Assembly: GCF_027923845.1 (NCBI RefSeq) | Contig: NZ_AP026933.1 | Location: forward strand, 2,038,040-2,102,039 | From: Spiroplasma ixodetis | Lineage (GTDB): Bacteria; Bacillota_I; Bacilli_A; Mycoplasmatales; VBWQ01 | Length of the DNA: 64,000 bases | Direction: 5' to 3' | Shown: in pieces, positions 1 through 8,419 of the stretch | How positions within the stretch are numbered: the first letter of the stretch is position 1 | Layout of the letters: every line of letters begins with the position of its first letter | Notes under the pieces: model-generated | The model's input: the letters and a program-made list of their open reading frames with translations, nothing else | Database searches by the model: none | What the model was told of the DNA's origin: nothing | Program-made: the position numbers and the translations under genes

Positions 1-429
1 GTTATGATGCTGGTAAAAAGATTTCAGGAATAAAACGTCATATTGCAGTTGATACGCAAGGTTTACCACATGCAATTTACATAACTACAGCAGAAAAAAC
101 AGATCGTAATAGTGCTATCATAATGATTAAAAATGAAAAAGAAAATCTTTCTACAGTTCAAAAAATAATAGTAGATGCTGGCTATACTGGTGAAAAATTT
201 GCTTCTGCAATCAAAACAATCATAAATGCAAATGTTGAAGTTGTAAAACGTAATGAATTACATTCTTTTGTAGTACTACCAAAAAGATGAGTTGTAGAAC
301 GAAGCTTTGCATGATTAGAAAAATGCAGAAGATGTTATGAAAAAATTGTGAAAGAAAACTAAATACTAGTTTACAAATGGTTGTTCTGTCCTTTATTTCA
401 ATTTTATTAAAAAGATTCTAAACAGGTTC
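1..429 (+). mobile_element. IS5-family element, 3' part (cut by window edge)
   Basis: Right part of the IS5-type element that occurs complete at 3553-4415. It ends in the inverted repeat CAGGTTC, followed by TAA at 430-432. The sequence to its right is the interior of an IS3 orfB, so the element was inserted into that IS3 copy. Confidence 0.85.
3..421 (+). pseudogene. IS5-family transposase, C-terminal part, frameshifted
   Basis: The frame starting at base 3 reads GYDAGKKISGIKRH and onward, as in the complete copies, including the DAGYTG and WVVERSFAWLEKCRR segments of an IS5-type DDE transposase. Near position 331 two extra bases (GT) relative to the other copies shift the frame and give an early stop, so this copy is inactive. 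UGA must be read as Trp. Confidence 0.8.
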
Positions 430-432
430 TAA

Positions 433-671
433 GCAAAAAAAGGATGTCCTTATGACAATGCTGTTGCTGAAGCAACTTTTAAAACTTTCAAAATTGAATT
501 TATTAATGATAAAAATTTTACATCATTAATCCAATTAAAATTAGAATTATTTGATTACATCAATTGATATAACAACATAAGAATTCACACCACTTTAAAC
601 TACTTAACTCCAGTTAATTATCAAAAACAAATGTCTACCAAAAAATAGTCCTAAAAAGGGTTGCCATTCCA
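433..671 (+). pseudogene. IS3-family (element 1) orfB, C-terminal fragment
   Basis: Nearly identical to 5885-6126. It encodes the end of an IS3/IS150-type integrase (KKGCPYDNAVAEATFKTFK, including the final catalytic Glu region), stops after MSTKK, and runs to the element's right end, TTGCCATTCCA. Its 5' part has been displaced by the IS5 insertion at 430. Confidence 0.85.
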
Positions 672-1203
672 TGCAAAAATACCTTTTACTACTAATTTTA
701 GTAAAAAAAGATATAATTAGTCCTTATTATTCAATTAAAATTTATTAAAATTTTTAATTTATTATCAACTTTTAAAATTTTCTTCATTTTAATTGAAAGA
801 AAACTAATTGAATTATTAATCAATAAAAAATAAAAAAAGGTTTTAAAATCTTTTTTAATTCCTTACGGAAGTAAGGCATACTTTTTATAGAGTGAAATCA
901 GAATTCTAGTTAAATTATACACAAAAGTAATAATAATCTTTCAATTTTATTTTTGTTTTCTTTTTTCTAATCAATTTTTAACTGATGATGTTTTATTAAA
1001 TGTGTAAAAGAACAAAAGTAACCTTACCCCTAATCCCTTATATTCAAAATTAAAACATCGCTAAAAACAGCAAATATGAGCGTTTTAAGACTATATAGTA
1101 AAATTACATAACATAATCATATTTTTTCTTTAACTTTTTAAAAGTTGTAATATTAAACTTAGATTTAGATTTTATAAAAATAATTTTAAGGGGTAGTATT
1201 ATT
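672..1203. other. Non-coding stretch
   Basis: No plausible gene is visible. It contains an A/T hairpin at 832-857, a 6-bp stem with a GGAA-type loop at 861-876 followed by a short T run, and a short inverted repeat at about 1052-1094. The sequence AAACATCGCTAAAAAC at about 1053 recurs at about 7213. A Shine-Dalgarno-like AAGGGG lies at the right end, before the ATG at 1204. Confidence 0.5.
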
Positions 1204-1892
1204 ATGAAAAAAATATTGCAAATATTTTTGTTTTAGCAACACTGTTAGGTACAACTCCACAAATTAGTATCTTAACAACAGCAAATACTAAACTACACAA
1301 TGAAAACAATTTACAAAAATGAATATCAACACCAGAAGATTTTGAATATATAGAAAAATATTTTAATTTTAAAACTGAACAAGAAAAACAAGAATTAAAA
1401 GAAAATTTATTAACTGCTATTGGTTTAAAAAATGATGTAGTTGTATTTGATAAAACAAAATTAAATGAAAAAAAATGAGATTTAAAAATTTATCAAATTA
1501 TTACTAGTGATGAGTATTTAAAAACTTTAAACTGACTTTATAAAAACAAAATGCTAACTTTTGATAAACAAGAAAAAGCACATTTTAATTTCCCAAAAAT
1601 AAAAAATCTAAAAATTGGTGGAATTTGATATGAAACATATTGATACTGATTTGGTTGAGCAAAATTGCATTTAAGTTCAAATAAAATTGAAGCATTTACT
1701 GATTTTGGAGAATCAACCACAGAAATTGCTGAGCAAATCATAGAAGCAGCACCTTATTTAGTACCCGTAGCACTAATTATTGCTAGCGTAATAACGACAA
1801 ATGCAGCTATATTAAAATCTTATGATTATGGAAATGGTGCTTGGTTAGGTTTACTTTGATTTATACCAGATATGGGTTTTGGAAGTAATTAA
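1204..1892 (+). pseudogene. Secreted/membrane protein of unknown function, frameshifted
   Basis: The ATG at 1204 opens a signal-peptide-like start (MKKIL), but the frame closes after about 10 codons. A one-base loss near 1216 would restore NIFVLATLLGTTPQ and a continuous reading frame to the TAA at 1890. The restored protein has about 229 residues. It has an N-terminal hydrophobic segment, a polar middle with several UGA-encoded Trp, and a hydrophobic C-terminal stretch (YLVPVALIIASVITTNAAI) that could cross the membrane. I do not recognise the family. The gene is followed closely by the membrane protein at 1904, so the two were probably co-transcribed. The single indel could also be a sequencing error. 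Confidence 0.6.
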
Positions 1893-1903
1893 GGGTGATT
1901 TAA

Positions 1904-2494
1904 GTGTTTAAAAGTCTATGAAAATATTTTAAAAATGATCCGTGTTGAAAAAATATAATGAAAATATGTATTATTTATTCTTGTATCGGTATTCTTACTT
2001 TTTGATTATGTTTTGCATTAATGTTGATAAGTAAATTAAATAATGCAGATAAAAAATTTATTTCATATTCCATTTATGTTTTTGAAGCAGTTATTATTTC
2101 ATATAGTTTAAGTATTTTTGTAATTAATAGTAATGAAATTCAACAACAAAAATATCGATTTTTATGATTATTTTTGTATTTTTTAGCATTAAATTCTTTT
2201 GGAATAATTAGTATTTTATTACTAATGAAAAAACAAAAAAACAAAAAAAATGATGTTGTAGCAATAAAAGAAACATCACAAATGATTAAAGTTGAAAAAT
2301 GATTTATGTTATGAGCAATATATACATCAATTGCTATGATGATTTGTATTGTGACTATTCCATTATCAATCATAAATTTAATTAACATCAAAAAAAACTG
2401 AAAAAAAAAAGAAATTGATATTAAAGAACTAAAAAAAAATGCTTATTTTAGTAGTGACTGAACTTTAATACTTGCAAGCAAATTCGCTTTTTAA
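1904..2494 (+). CDS. Hypothetical multi-pass membrane protein
   Basis: A 196-residue frame from GTG at 1904; an in-frame ATG lies at 1958. GTG is preferred because AAGGGTGA lies about 6 bases upstream and overlaps the stop of the preceding gene. Four hydrophobic segments are visible: IIYSCIGILTFWLCFALMLI, the VFEAVIISYSLSIFVI region, FLWLFLYFLALNSFGIISIL, and WAIYTSIAMMICIVTIPLSI. Lys-rich loops lie between them. Many Trp are coded by UGA. No family is recognised. It lies immediately downstream of, and is probably translationally coupled to, the broken secreted-protein gene at 1204. It ends before a strong terminator. Confidence 0.7.
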
Positions 2495-2503
2495 AAAAAC
2501 TAT

Positions 2504-2529
2504 AAAAACACTCAAGTTTGAGTGTTTTT
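2504..2529 (+). terminator. Rho-independent terminator
   Basis: A near-perfect stem AAAAACACTCAA / TTGAGTGTTTTT with a 2-base loop and a T run, 9 bases after the stop at 2494. IS1595 copy 2532-3451 begins directly behind it. Confidence 0.85.
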
Positions 2530-2531
2530 AT

Positions 2532-3451
2532 GGCTTTTCTCCCTTTATGTACTAATGCTGAGAAAAGCCTATCTACGAACTTCTCCCCACATTTTTAAAT
2601 CAAACATAGCATTACAGTTTCAAAACTAGGTATCTTGTTGAATTTATATGCAGCTTCTTTAGCATATAAATGAACATGATGTTTTGCAACTTTGATATGT
2701 GTTTTAAATGTTCTTCTTATATGTTTTCAAACTGATTCAATTTGGTTGGTATTTACACCAATTTTTGAAACATAGCCATCTTGATGGTTAACTGTTTCAT
2801 GCTTAGTGAAAACTGATTTAAAATCGAAATATCCTTTTCAAGAATCAGTATATACAAGACATTTTGAAGAAATGTGGTTTTTTGCAAACTGCAAAAGATT
2901 TTTACTCTTTGCGTTTTTCAATACTTTCACAATTAAATTATTGGTTGTTTTTTGATAAATGCCAACAATCAAGGTTTTATTCACCAAGGATCTTCCTTGT
3001 TTTTTAAAACCCATATGTGAAAGATACATTTCATCAATTTGCACTGTACCTTCAACAATAAATTGAGGTTTTTGTTTTGCAATACGTGTTCTGATTTTAT
3101 GAGTCATTCTTCAAGCAGTTTTCAAAGTCACTCCCAATTCTTTTGCAATATCTGTTGATAGAATTCCATGTTTGGTGTTTATTCATCTAAAGATAAGATA
3201 AAACCAAGATGTTAAAGATGTTTGTGACCTTGAAAATATGGTACCTGTGAGAATGCTAAATGTTTGATTACATTTTAAACATCTCATTCTTTTTAAATCA
3301 AAAGTATTCAAATTAAAACTAAAACACCTAATACATTTGTTTTCTTTCAAATTTGCTATATATGCAAGACATTGCTGTTCAGTTTGAAAAGCATTGTTAA
3401 ATTCATTCAGTTTCATTATTCCCTCCACAAGTACATGTGGGGAGAAGTCCG
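2532..3451 (-). mobile_element. IS1595-family element, type A, copy 1
   Basis: Bounded by GGCTTTTCTCCC on the left and GGGGAGAAGTCCG on the right. The terminal hairpin loop is about 19 bp shorter than in sister copies. Unlike most copies it has no flanking direct repeat (GTTTTTAT versus TAATTTTT), and its two flanks are unrelated: a terminator on the left and the inside of a gene on the right. It therefore probably marks a recombination junction. Confidence 0.9.
2595..3416 (-). CDS. IS1595-family (ISXO2-like) transposase, type A
   Basis: A 273-residue transposase that cuts and joins the ends of its own element. The N-terminus has a zinc ribbon (C-IRC at about 28-31 and CLKC at about 46-49). 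A helix-turn-helix-like stretch follows (GIPSTDIAKELGVTLKTAWR in most copies). The DDE-type core is seen as QIDEMYLSH, YTDSWKGY and NTNQIESVWKHIRR. Several Trp codons are UGA. The start ATG at 3416 has a GGAGGGAAT ribosome site 5' of it; a GTG 12 bases upstream is a weaker alternative. The frame is intact here. The other copies in the window differ by only a few residues. Confidence 0.92.
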
Positions 3452-3552
3452 TAATTTTTATTAATAGTAATTTCATCTAAAATTTCATTATTTCTTTCAT
3501 ATAATTTTATTGTATTTAAAATTTTTTCTTCAATAATATTTAAATTTTCTAA

Positions 3553-4415
3553 GAACCTGTTTAGAATCTTTTAGAAAATAAGGTAAAATTACTATATATT
3601 TTAAAATAAGAGGTATATATGCATAAAAATTATCCAAGTCATGTTACTAAAAAACAATTTGAGAACATAAAATCAACTTTAGAAAACAGCAAAAAGAAAA
3701 CAAAACCAAGAAATTTAGATTTATATGAAGTGTTTTGTGCAGTTTTATATGTATTAAAAAGTGGTTGTCAATGAAGAATGTTACCAAAAAATTTTCCAAA
3801 ATGACAAACTGTATATTATTATTTCCAAATTTGAAGTAAAAACAATGATAAAGAACCTAGTGTATTGCAATTAATTTTAAAAAAATTAGTTAAAAAGATT
3901 CGTATTAAGAATCATCGAAAAGAAAAAACTAGTTTTTGTATAATTGATTCGCAAAGTGTTAAAAATACAGATACTACTGAAAATAAAGGTTATGATGCTG
4001 GTAAAAAGATTTCAGGAATAAAACGTCATATTGCAGTTGATACGCAAGGTTTACCACATGCAATTTACATAACTACAGCAGAAAAAACAGATCGTAATAG
4101 TGCTATCATAATGATTAAAAGTGAAAAAGAAAATCTTTCTACAGTTCAAAAAATAATAGTAGATGCTGGCTATACTGGTGAAAAATTTGCTTCTGCAATC
4201 AAAACAATCATAAATGCAAATGTTGAAGTTGTAAAACGTAATGAATTACATTCTTTTGTAGTACTACCAAAAAGATGAGTTGTAGAACGAAGCTTTGCAT
4301 GATTAGAAAAATGCAGAAGATTATGAAAAAATTGTGAAAGAAAACTAAATACTAGTTTACAAATGGTTGTTCTGTCCTTTATTTCAATTTTATTAAAAAG
4401 ATTCTAAACAGGTTC
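3553..4415 (+). mobile_element. IS5-family element, complete copy
   Basis: 863 bp between inverted repeats GAACCTGTTTAGAATCTTTT and its complement. Flanking TAA at 3550-3552 and 4416-4418 is a 3-bp TNA target duplication, as known for the IS427/IS1031 groups of IS5. Confidence 0.9.
3619..4407 (+). CDS. IS5-family transposase
   Basis: 262 residues from MHKNYPSHVTKKQFEN to ISILLKRF. The N-terminal part carries the SGCQWRMLPKNFPKWQTVYYYF signature seen in DUF4096-type IS5 transposases. The DDE core follows: IIDSQSVKNTDTTENKGYDAGKK (first Asp), IVDAGYTGE (second Asp) and WVVERSFAWLEKCRR (Glu). Four or more UGA codons are Trp. The frame is continuous, so this copy could be active. Its stop lies inside the right inverted repeat. 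Confidence 0.9.
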
Positions 4416-4455
4416 TAAAATCATTTTTTTCTCCATATCTAAATAATTTTTATAC

Positions 4456-4761
4456 TTATAATGACTGAATATGAATTTTTAAATCATTTTTATCATTATT
4501 ATTTTGTGAATTTCTATTTATATTAATTATTTCTTTTTTTCAATGAATTGGTTTTAAATTTTCAACATTTATCTTCTGTTGTTGACATGCAATATCTGCT
4601 AATAGTTCTAAATTTTCTAAATTTTCTTGTTTATTTAACCATTTTTTTACCTTATCAAAAGAATTTAATTTTCGTTGTTCTTTTTCAATAAAATAAATTA
4701 ATTTATTAAACTTTTTATTAAGAATTTTTTTTCAAATTATATTTTTCTTTTTATCTTTCAT
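4456..4761 (-). CDS. Hypothetical small basic protein
   Basis: 101 residues, starting MKDKKKNIIWKKILNKKFNK and ending KNDLKIHIQSL. It is rich in Lys, Asn and Glu with a likely long amphipathic helix in the middle, and has no signal peptide or membrane segment. A good promoter (4841-4869) and a leader hairpin precede it. A second gene, now destroyed by IS5 and IS1595, follows about 20 bases downstream. Function unknown. The AGGATAG ahead of the start is a weak ribosome site. Two Trp are coded by UGA, which argues it is a genuine gene. Confidence 0.6.
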
Positions 4762-4784
4762 CCAAACTATCCTTTCAAAATAAG

Positions 4785-4817
4785 AAACCTATTTTTAAAA
4801 AATAAAAAAATAGGTTT
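4785..4817 (-). other. Leader hairpin
   Basis: Arms AAACCTATTTTT and AAAAATAGGTTT pair across a short loop between the promoter at 4841-4869 and the gene start at 4761. It may attenuate transcription or be a bidirectional terminator. Confidence 0.5.
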
Positions 4818-4840
4818 AAAACTATGTTAAGTTCATATAT

Positions 4841-4869
4841 ATTATATAAATTAAAAGTTAATTTGTAAA
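4841..4869 (-). promoter_or_regulatory. Sigma-70 type promoter
   Basis: On the minus strand TTTACA (4869-4864), a 17-base spacer, then TATAAT (4846-4841). It drives the gene at 4456-4761. Confidence 0.7.
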
Positions 4870-4877
4870 TAAAAAAG

Positions 4878-4899
4878 TTTCTAATTTTATTTAGAAACT
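4878..4899. terminator. Hairpin terminator next to IS3
   Basis: AGTTTCTAA / TTAGAAACT with a 4-base loop, preceded by an A run and lying just before the IS3 left end at 4912. Confidence 0.5.
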
Positions 4900-4987
4900 A
4901 AATTTTAAGGATGGATGGGTTACACTTTATTGGACACTAATTACGTAGACAAGTGAACAAATTTGTTAAAAGAAAGGAACTATAATT

Positions 4988-5266
4988 ATGACCAATATTA
5001 ACTCATATACCGACGAATTTAAAAAGCAAATAGTAGCTTTATATCAAAGTGGTAAGTCATTGTCTTGTCTTGCTAAAGAATATAATGTTACAAGAGCAAC
5101 TACTTATAAATGAATTAAACAATTTACTAATTCAGGTAGTTTTAAAATTAAAAATAATCTTTCAGATTTAGAAAAACAATTAATTCAAGCAAATAAAGAA
5201 TTAAAACAGTTACGAATGGAAAATGATATTTTAAAGCAAGCAGCACTAATAATAGGCAGAAAATAG
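4988..5266 (+). CDS. IS3-family element 1, OrfA (helix-turn-helix)
   Basis: 92 residues, MTNINSYTDEFKKQIVALYQ onward. A helix-turn-helix (GKSLSCLAKEYNVTRATTYKW) is followed by a leucine-zipper-like helix (ELKQLRMENDILKQAALI). This is the DNA-binding half of an IS3 transposase, normally fused to OrfB by a -1 frameshift near the A-rich end at about 5258-5264. AAAGGAAC upstream serves as the ribosome site. Confidence 0.85.
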
Positions 5267-6103
5267 AAATTATTACTAAAAATAAAGTTAAATATAAAAT
5301 TCGCACAATGTGTCGTTTTTTAAAACTCTCTAAATCAACATATTATTTTAATTTAAAGAAAAAGAAAAAATTCAAAATAATATTTATGATGAAGCTGTTA
5401 TTAGTGCTTTTAAAGAAAATAAAGAAGTTTATGGTACTAGAAGATTAAAAGTCATACTAGCAAACCAAGAAATTTATTTATCACGCAGAAAAATTAAAAA
5501 AATTATGAATAAGCATAATTTAATATCAAAATACACTAAATTATCATTCAAAAATCATCATAATAAAGTCAATGATAGTCAAATTACCAATCTTGTTAAT
5601 AGAGACTTTAATAATAGAATTAAAAATGAAGTTATTGTCAGTGATTTAACTTATGTTCAAGTTAATGGTAAATGAAACTATATTTGCCTATTAGTAGACC
5701 TGTACAACCGCGAAATTATTGGACATAGTGTTGGAGTTAAAAAGATGCATCATTAGTACATCAAGCATTTATGCACTCAAATCGCTGTTTAAAAGATATT
5801 CAAATATTTCATAGCGATCGCGGTAATGAATTCAATAATAAAACTATTGATAAACTTTTATTAGCATTCAATATTACCCGTTCTTTAAGCAAAAAAGGAT
5901 GTCCTTATGACAATGCTGTTGCTGAAGCAACTTTTAAAACTTTCAAAACAGAGTTTATTAATGATAAAAATTTTACATCATTAATCCAATTAAAATTAGA
6001 ATTATTTGATTACATAAATTGATATAACAACATAAGAATTCACAGCACTCTAAACTACCTAACTCCCGTTAAATATCATGAACAAATGTCTACCAAAAAA
6101 TAG
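5263..6103 (+). pseudogene. IS3-family element 1, OrfB integrase, two frameshifts
   Basis: The -1 frame continues IEIITKNKVKYKIRTMCRFL, the HTH_21-like region, and the rve integrase core: VIVSDLTYVQV (first Asp), FHSDRGNEF (second Asp) and DNAVAEATFKTFK (Glu). One base is missing in the A run near 5368, and another indel near 5744 ends the frame at MHH. The rest (5771-6103) is in a different frame. The copy cannot make a full transposase. Confidence 0.8.
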
Positions 6104-6126
6104 TCCTAAAAAGGGTTGCCATTCCA

Positions 6127-6464
6127 AAGAAATTAATAATTTAACTGTTAAATTAAAATTATTTAAGGCTTTTCTCCCTTTATGTACTATTTTTAAATCT
6201 TATCACATAAATGCTGAGAAAAGCCTATCTACGAACTTCTCCCCACATTTTTAAATAAAACATAGCATTACAGTTTCAAAACTAGGTATGTTATTGAATT
6301 TATATGCAGCTTCTTTTGCATATAAATGAACGAACTTCTCTCCACAAGTACATGTGGGGAGAAGTTCGTTATTTAATCCCGAAAATAACCAATTAATAGG
6401 AGAAAACAATGGAAAACAACAACAGACCACAAACCAAGTTTCCACAGAAACAGAAGCAAACTAA
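6127..6464 (+). pseudogene. 3' end of an unknown gene, carrying a miniature IS
   Basis: With the 202-bp insertion and one TTATTTAA removed, one frame runs EINNLTVKLKLFNPENNQLI and on through a Gln/Thr-rich tail to the TAA at 6462. Its start has been replaced by the IS3 at 4912-6126. It overlaps the start of the next gene (6409) by about 55 bases in another frame. Function unknown. Confidence 0.45.
6167..6368 (-). mobile_element. Miniature IS1595 type B derivative (MITE-like)
   Basis: Both outer ends of IS1595 type B are kept (GGCTTTTCTCCC and GAGAAGTTCG), but about 740 bp of transposase gene are missing. The deletion joins codons near the C-terminus directly to a second, inverted copy of the end, so the right side is a 16-bp inverted repeat around AGTACA with one mismatch. 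It is flanked by TTATTTAA at 6159-6166 and 6369-6376, an 8-bp target duplication. It was therefore mobilised as a unit or deleted after insertion. Confidence 0.85.
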
Positions 6465-6891
6465 ATTAAATCAAGCAGAAGTAGAAAATGATTATTTAAT
6501 TGATAATATTCCTTATGACTTTACTAATATGATGAGTGCTACTAGTGACCCAGATATTAATAGAGCATACGATGAATTTAAAAAAAGAACAATTTATATT
6601 TATGAAATTGAGCGTTTATTTAAAAATAATGAAAATAATAGTTTAAGATTTTCAGCAAATACTATTAAAATTGGTTTTATTGATATTGATAAAGTATTAA
6701 AAACTATTGCTGCTGAAACATCAGATTTTACTATGCAATTAAATCAAAGAGCAAGTACTAATATTAATGATAATACTATTGAATATAGTATGACTGATAT
6801 TAAAAATTTAATATTTCAAGAAATAAATTTATTAAATCAATTTAAGTTATATGCTGAAATGGCAACCCTTTTTAGGACTATTTTTTGGTAG
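6409..6891 (+). CDS. Hypothetical protein, truncated by IS3 remnant
   Basis: ATG at 6409 has AGGAG 8 bases upstream. About 150 residues of native protein can be read (MENNNRPQTKFPQKQKQTKL ... LLNQFKLYAEM). The last residues (ATLFRTIFW) come from the IS3 end that begins at about 6855. The N-terminus is Gln/Lys-rich and disordered. The rest is helical and charged, with no membrane segment or recognisable motif. Because the IS3 fragment overwrote the 3' end, the natural C-terminus is unknown and the protein may be non-functional. Confidence 0.55.
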   Translation: MENNNRPQTKFPQKQKQTKLNQAEVENDYLIDNIPYDFTNMMSATSDPDINRAYDEFKKRTIYIYEIERLFKNNENNSLRFSANTIKIGFIDIDKVLKTIAAETSDFTMQLNQRASTNINDNTIEYSMTDIKNLIFQEINLLNQFKLYAEMATLFRTIFW

Positions 6892-7146
6892 ACATTTGTT
6901 TTTGATAATTAACTGGAGTTAAGTAGTTTAAAGTGGTGTGAATTCTTATGTTGTTATATCAATTGATGTAATCAAATAATTCTAATTTTAATTGGATTAA
7001 TGATGTAAAATTTTTATCATTAATAAATTCAATTTTGAAAGTTTTAAAAGTTGCTTCAGCAACAGCATTGTCATAAGGACATCCTTTTTTTGCTTAAAGA
7101 TCGATTAATATTGAATGCTAGTAAAAGTTTATCAATCATTTTATTA
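6855..7146 (-). pseudogene. IS3-family element 1 fragment (orfB C-terminus)
   Basis: Inverted copy of the last ~290 bp of the element, starting at its terminal repeat (TGAAATGGCAACCC). The identity fades around 7105-7146, with several substitutions relative to 5840-5885. Too short to encode anything active. Confidence 0.75.
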
Positions 7147-7229
7147 GATTTCTTGTATAATAATAAGTGTTTGAATAATTAAAAGCGTTGGATTTAAACA
7201 CATTCATATTCTTAAACATCGCTAAAAAC

Positions 7230-7265
7230 GCTGAATTATACTTGTAAGTGCAAGTATAATTCAGC
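7230..7265. repeat. Solo palindrome matching the IS30 left end
   Basis: 15-bp perfect arms GCTGAATTATACTTG / CAAGTATAATTCAGC with loop TAAGTG, followed by a T run. The first 26 bases equal the left end of the IS30 copies (for example at 19587), but no IS30 gene is present here. It could act as a terminator. Confidence 0.7.
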
Positions 7266-7556
7266 ATTTTAAAAAAATATTTAATATATAAAATTAGTAA
7301 TTTTTCAATTAAAAAACTACTAATTTTTGTATTATCTATCTTTAAGGTTTAATAATTTTTTTTAAATTATTATATTAACTTCAAACATTATTATTATCAC
7401 CCTCTATTACCGCATAAGTTGGAGCAAAAGAATATGCTAAAGATAAAACATAACCATTAAAATACATTCAAATATCAATAGTACCTAAAGACAAATTATC
7501 TATAATATATTTATTATTTTTTAATTTAGAATTTAATTGCGTGTTTTGTCATCTAA

Positions 7557-8419
7557 GAACCTGTTTAGAATCTTTTAGAAAATAAGGCAAAATTACTATA
7601 TATTTTAAAATAAGAGGTATATATGCATAAAAATTATCCAAGTCATGTTACTAAAGAACAATTTGAGAACATAAAATCAACTTTAGAAAACAGCAAAAAG
7701 AAAACAAAACCAAGAAATTTAGATTTATATGAAGTGTTTTGTGCAGTTTTATATGTATTAAAAAGTGGTTGTCAATGAAGAATGTTACCAAAAAATTTTC
7801 CAAAATGACAAACTGTATATTATTATTTCCAAATTTGAAGTAAAAACAATGATAAAGAACCTAGTGTATTGCAATTAATTTTAAAAAAATTAGTTAAAAA
7901 GATTCGTATTAAGAATCATCGAAAAGAAAAAACTAGTTTTTGTATAATTGATTCGCAAAGTGTTAAAAATACAGATACTACTGAAAATAAAGGTTATGAT
8001 GCTGGTAAAAAGATTTCAGGAATAAAACGTCATATTGCAGTTGATACGCAAGGTTTACCACATGCAATTTACATAACTACAGCAGAAAAAACAGATCGTA
8101 ATAGTGCTATCATAATGATTAAAAGTGAAAAAGAAAATCTTTCTACAGTTCAAAAAATAATAGTAGATGCTGGCTATACTGGTGAAAAATTTGCTTCTGC
8201 AATCAAAACAATCATAAATGCAAATGTTGAAGTTGTAAAACGTAATGAATTACATTCTTTTGTAGTACTACCAAAAAGATGAGTTGTAGAACGAAGCTTT
8301 GCATGATTAGAAAAATGCAGAAGATTATGAAAAAATTGTGAAAGAAAACTAAATACTAGTTTACAAATGGTTGTTCTGTCCTTTATTTCAATTTTATTAA
8401 AAAGATTCTAAACAGGTTC
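7557..8419 (+). mobile_element. IS5-family element, complete copy
   Basis: 863 bp with TAA target duplication at 7554-7556 and 8420-8422. It interrupts the lipoprotein gene near its 3' end, in the opposite orientation. Confidence 0.9.
7623..8411 (+). CDS. IS5-family transposase
   Basis: Intact 262-residue frame. It differs from the 3619 copy by one residue near the start (KEQ instead of KKQ) and is potentially active. Confidence 0.9.

Larger units (their letters stand above)
3452..4436 (-). pseudogene. Unknown gene fragment, split by IS5 and cut by IS1595
   Basis: Removing the IS5 at 3553-4415 and one TAA joins 4436-4419 to 3552-3452 in one frame, beginning MEKKMILENLNIIEEKIL and continuing as a charged, helix-rich peptide to ITINKN. 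There the IS1595 copy at 3451 ends it. About 39 codons remain and no family is recognised. It starts about 20 bases after the stop of the gene at 4456-4761 on the same strand, so the two were probably one operon. Confidence 0.55.
4912..6126 (+). mobile_element. IS3-family element 1 (IS150-like), full length
   Basis: Left end TGGATGGGTTACACTTTATT and right end (read inward) TGGAATGGCAACCC form imperfect inverted repeats. The interior holds orfA and orfB in the overlapping IS3 arrangement. No matching 3-bp target duplication is seen (GGA versus AAG), so the flanks may have been rearranged. Fragments of the same element lie at 433-671, 6855-7146, 61386-61497 and 61951-62552. Confidence 0.85.

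Noticed and set aside
2140..2391. 83-codon open frame on the minus strand
   Set aside because: It is antisense to the membrane protein at 1904-2494, whose own frame uses UGA as Trp and has a ribosome site.
6251..6445. Open frame on the minus strand with a Cys-rich start
   Set aside because: It spans the miniature IS1595 and its fold-back and has no independent ribosome site.
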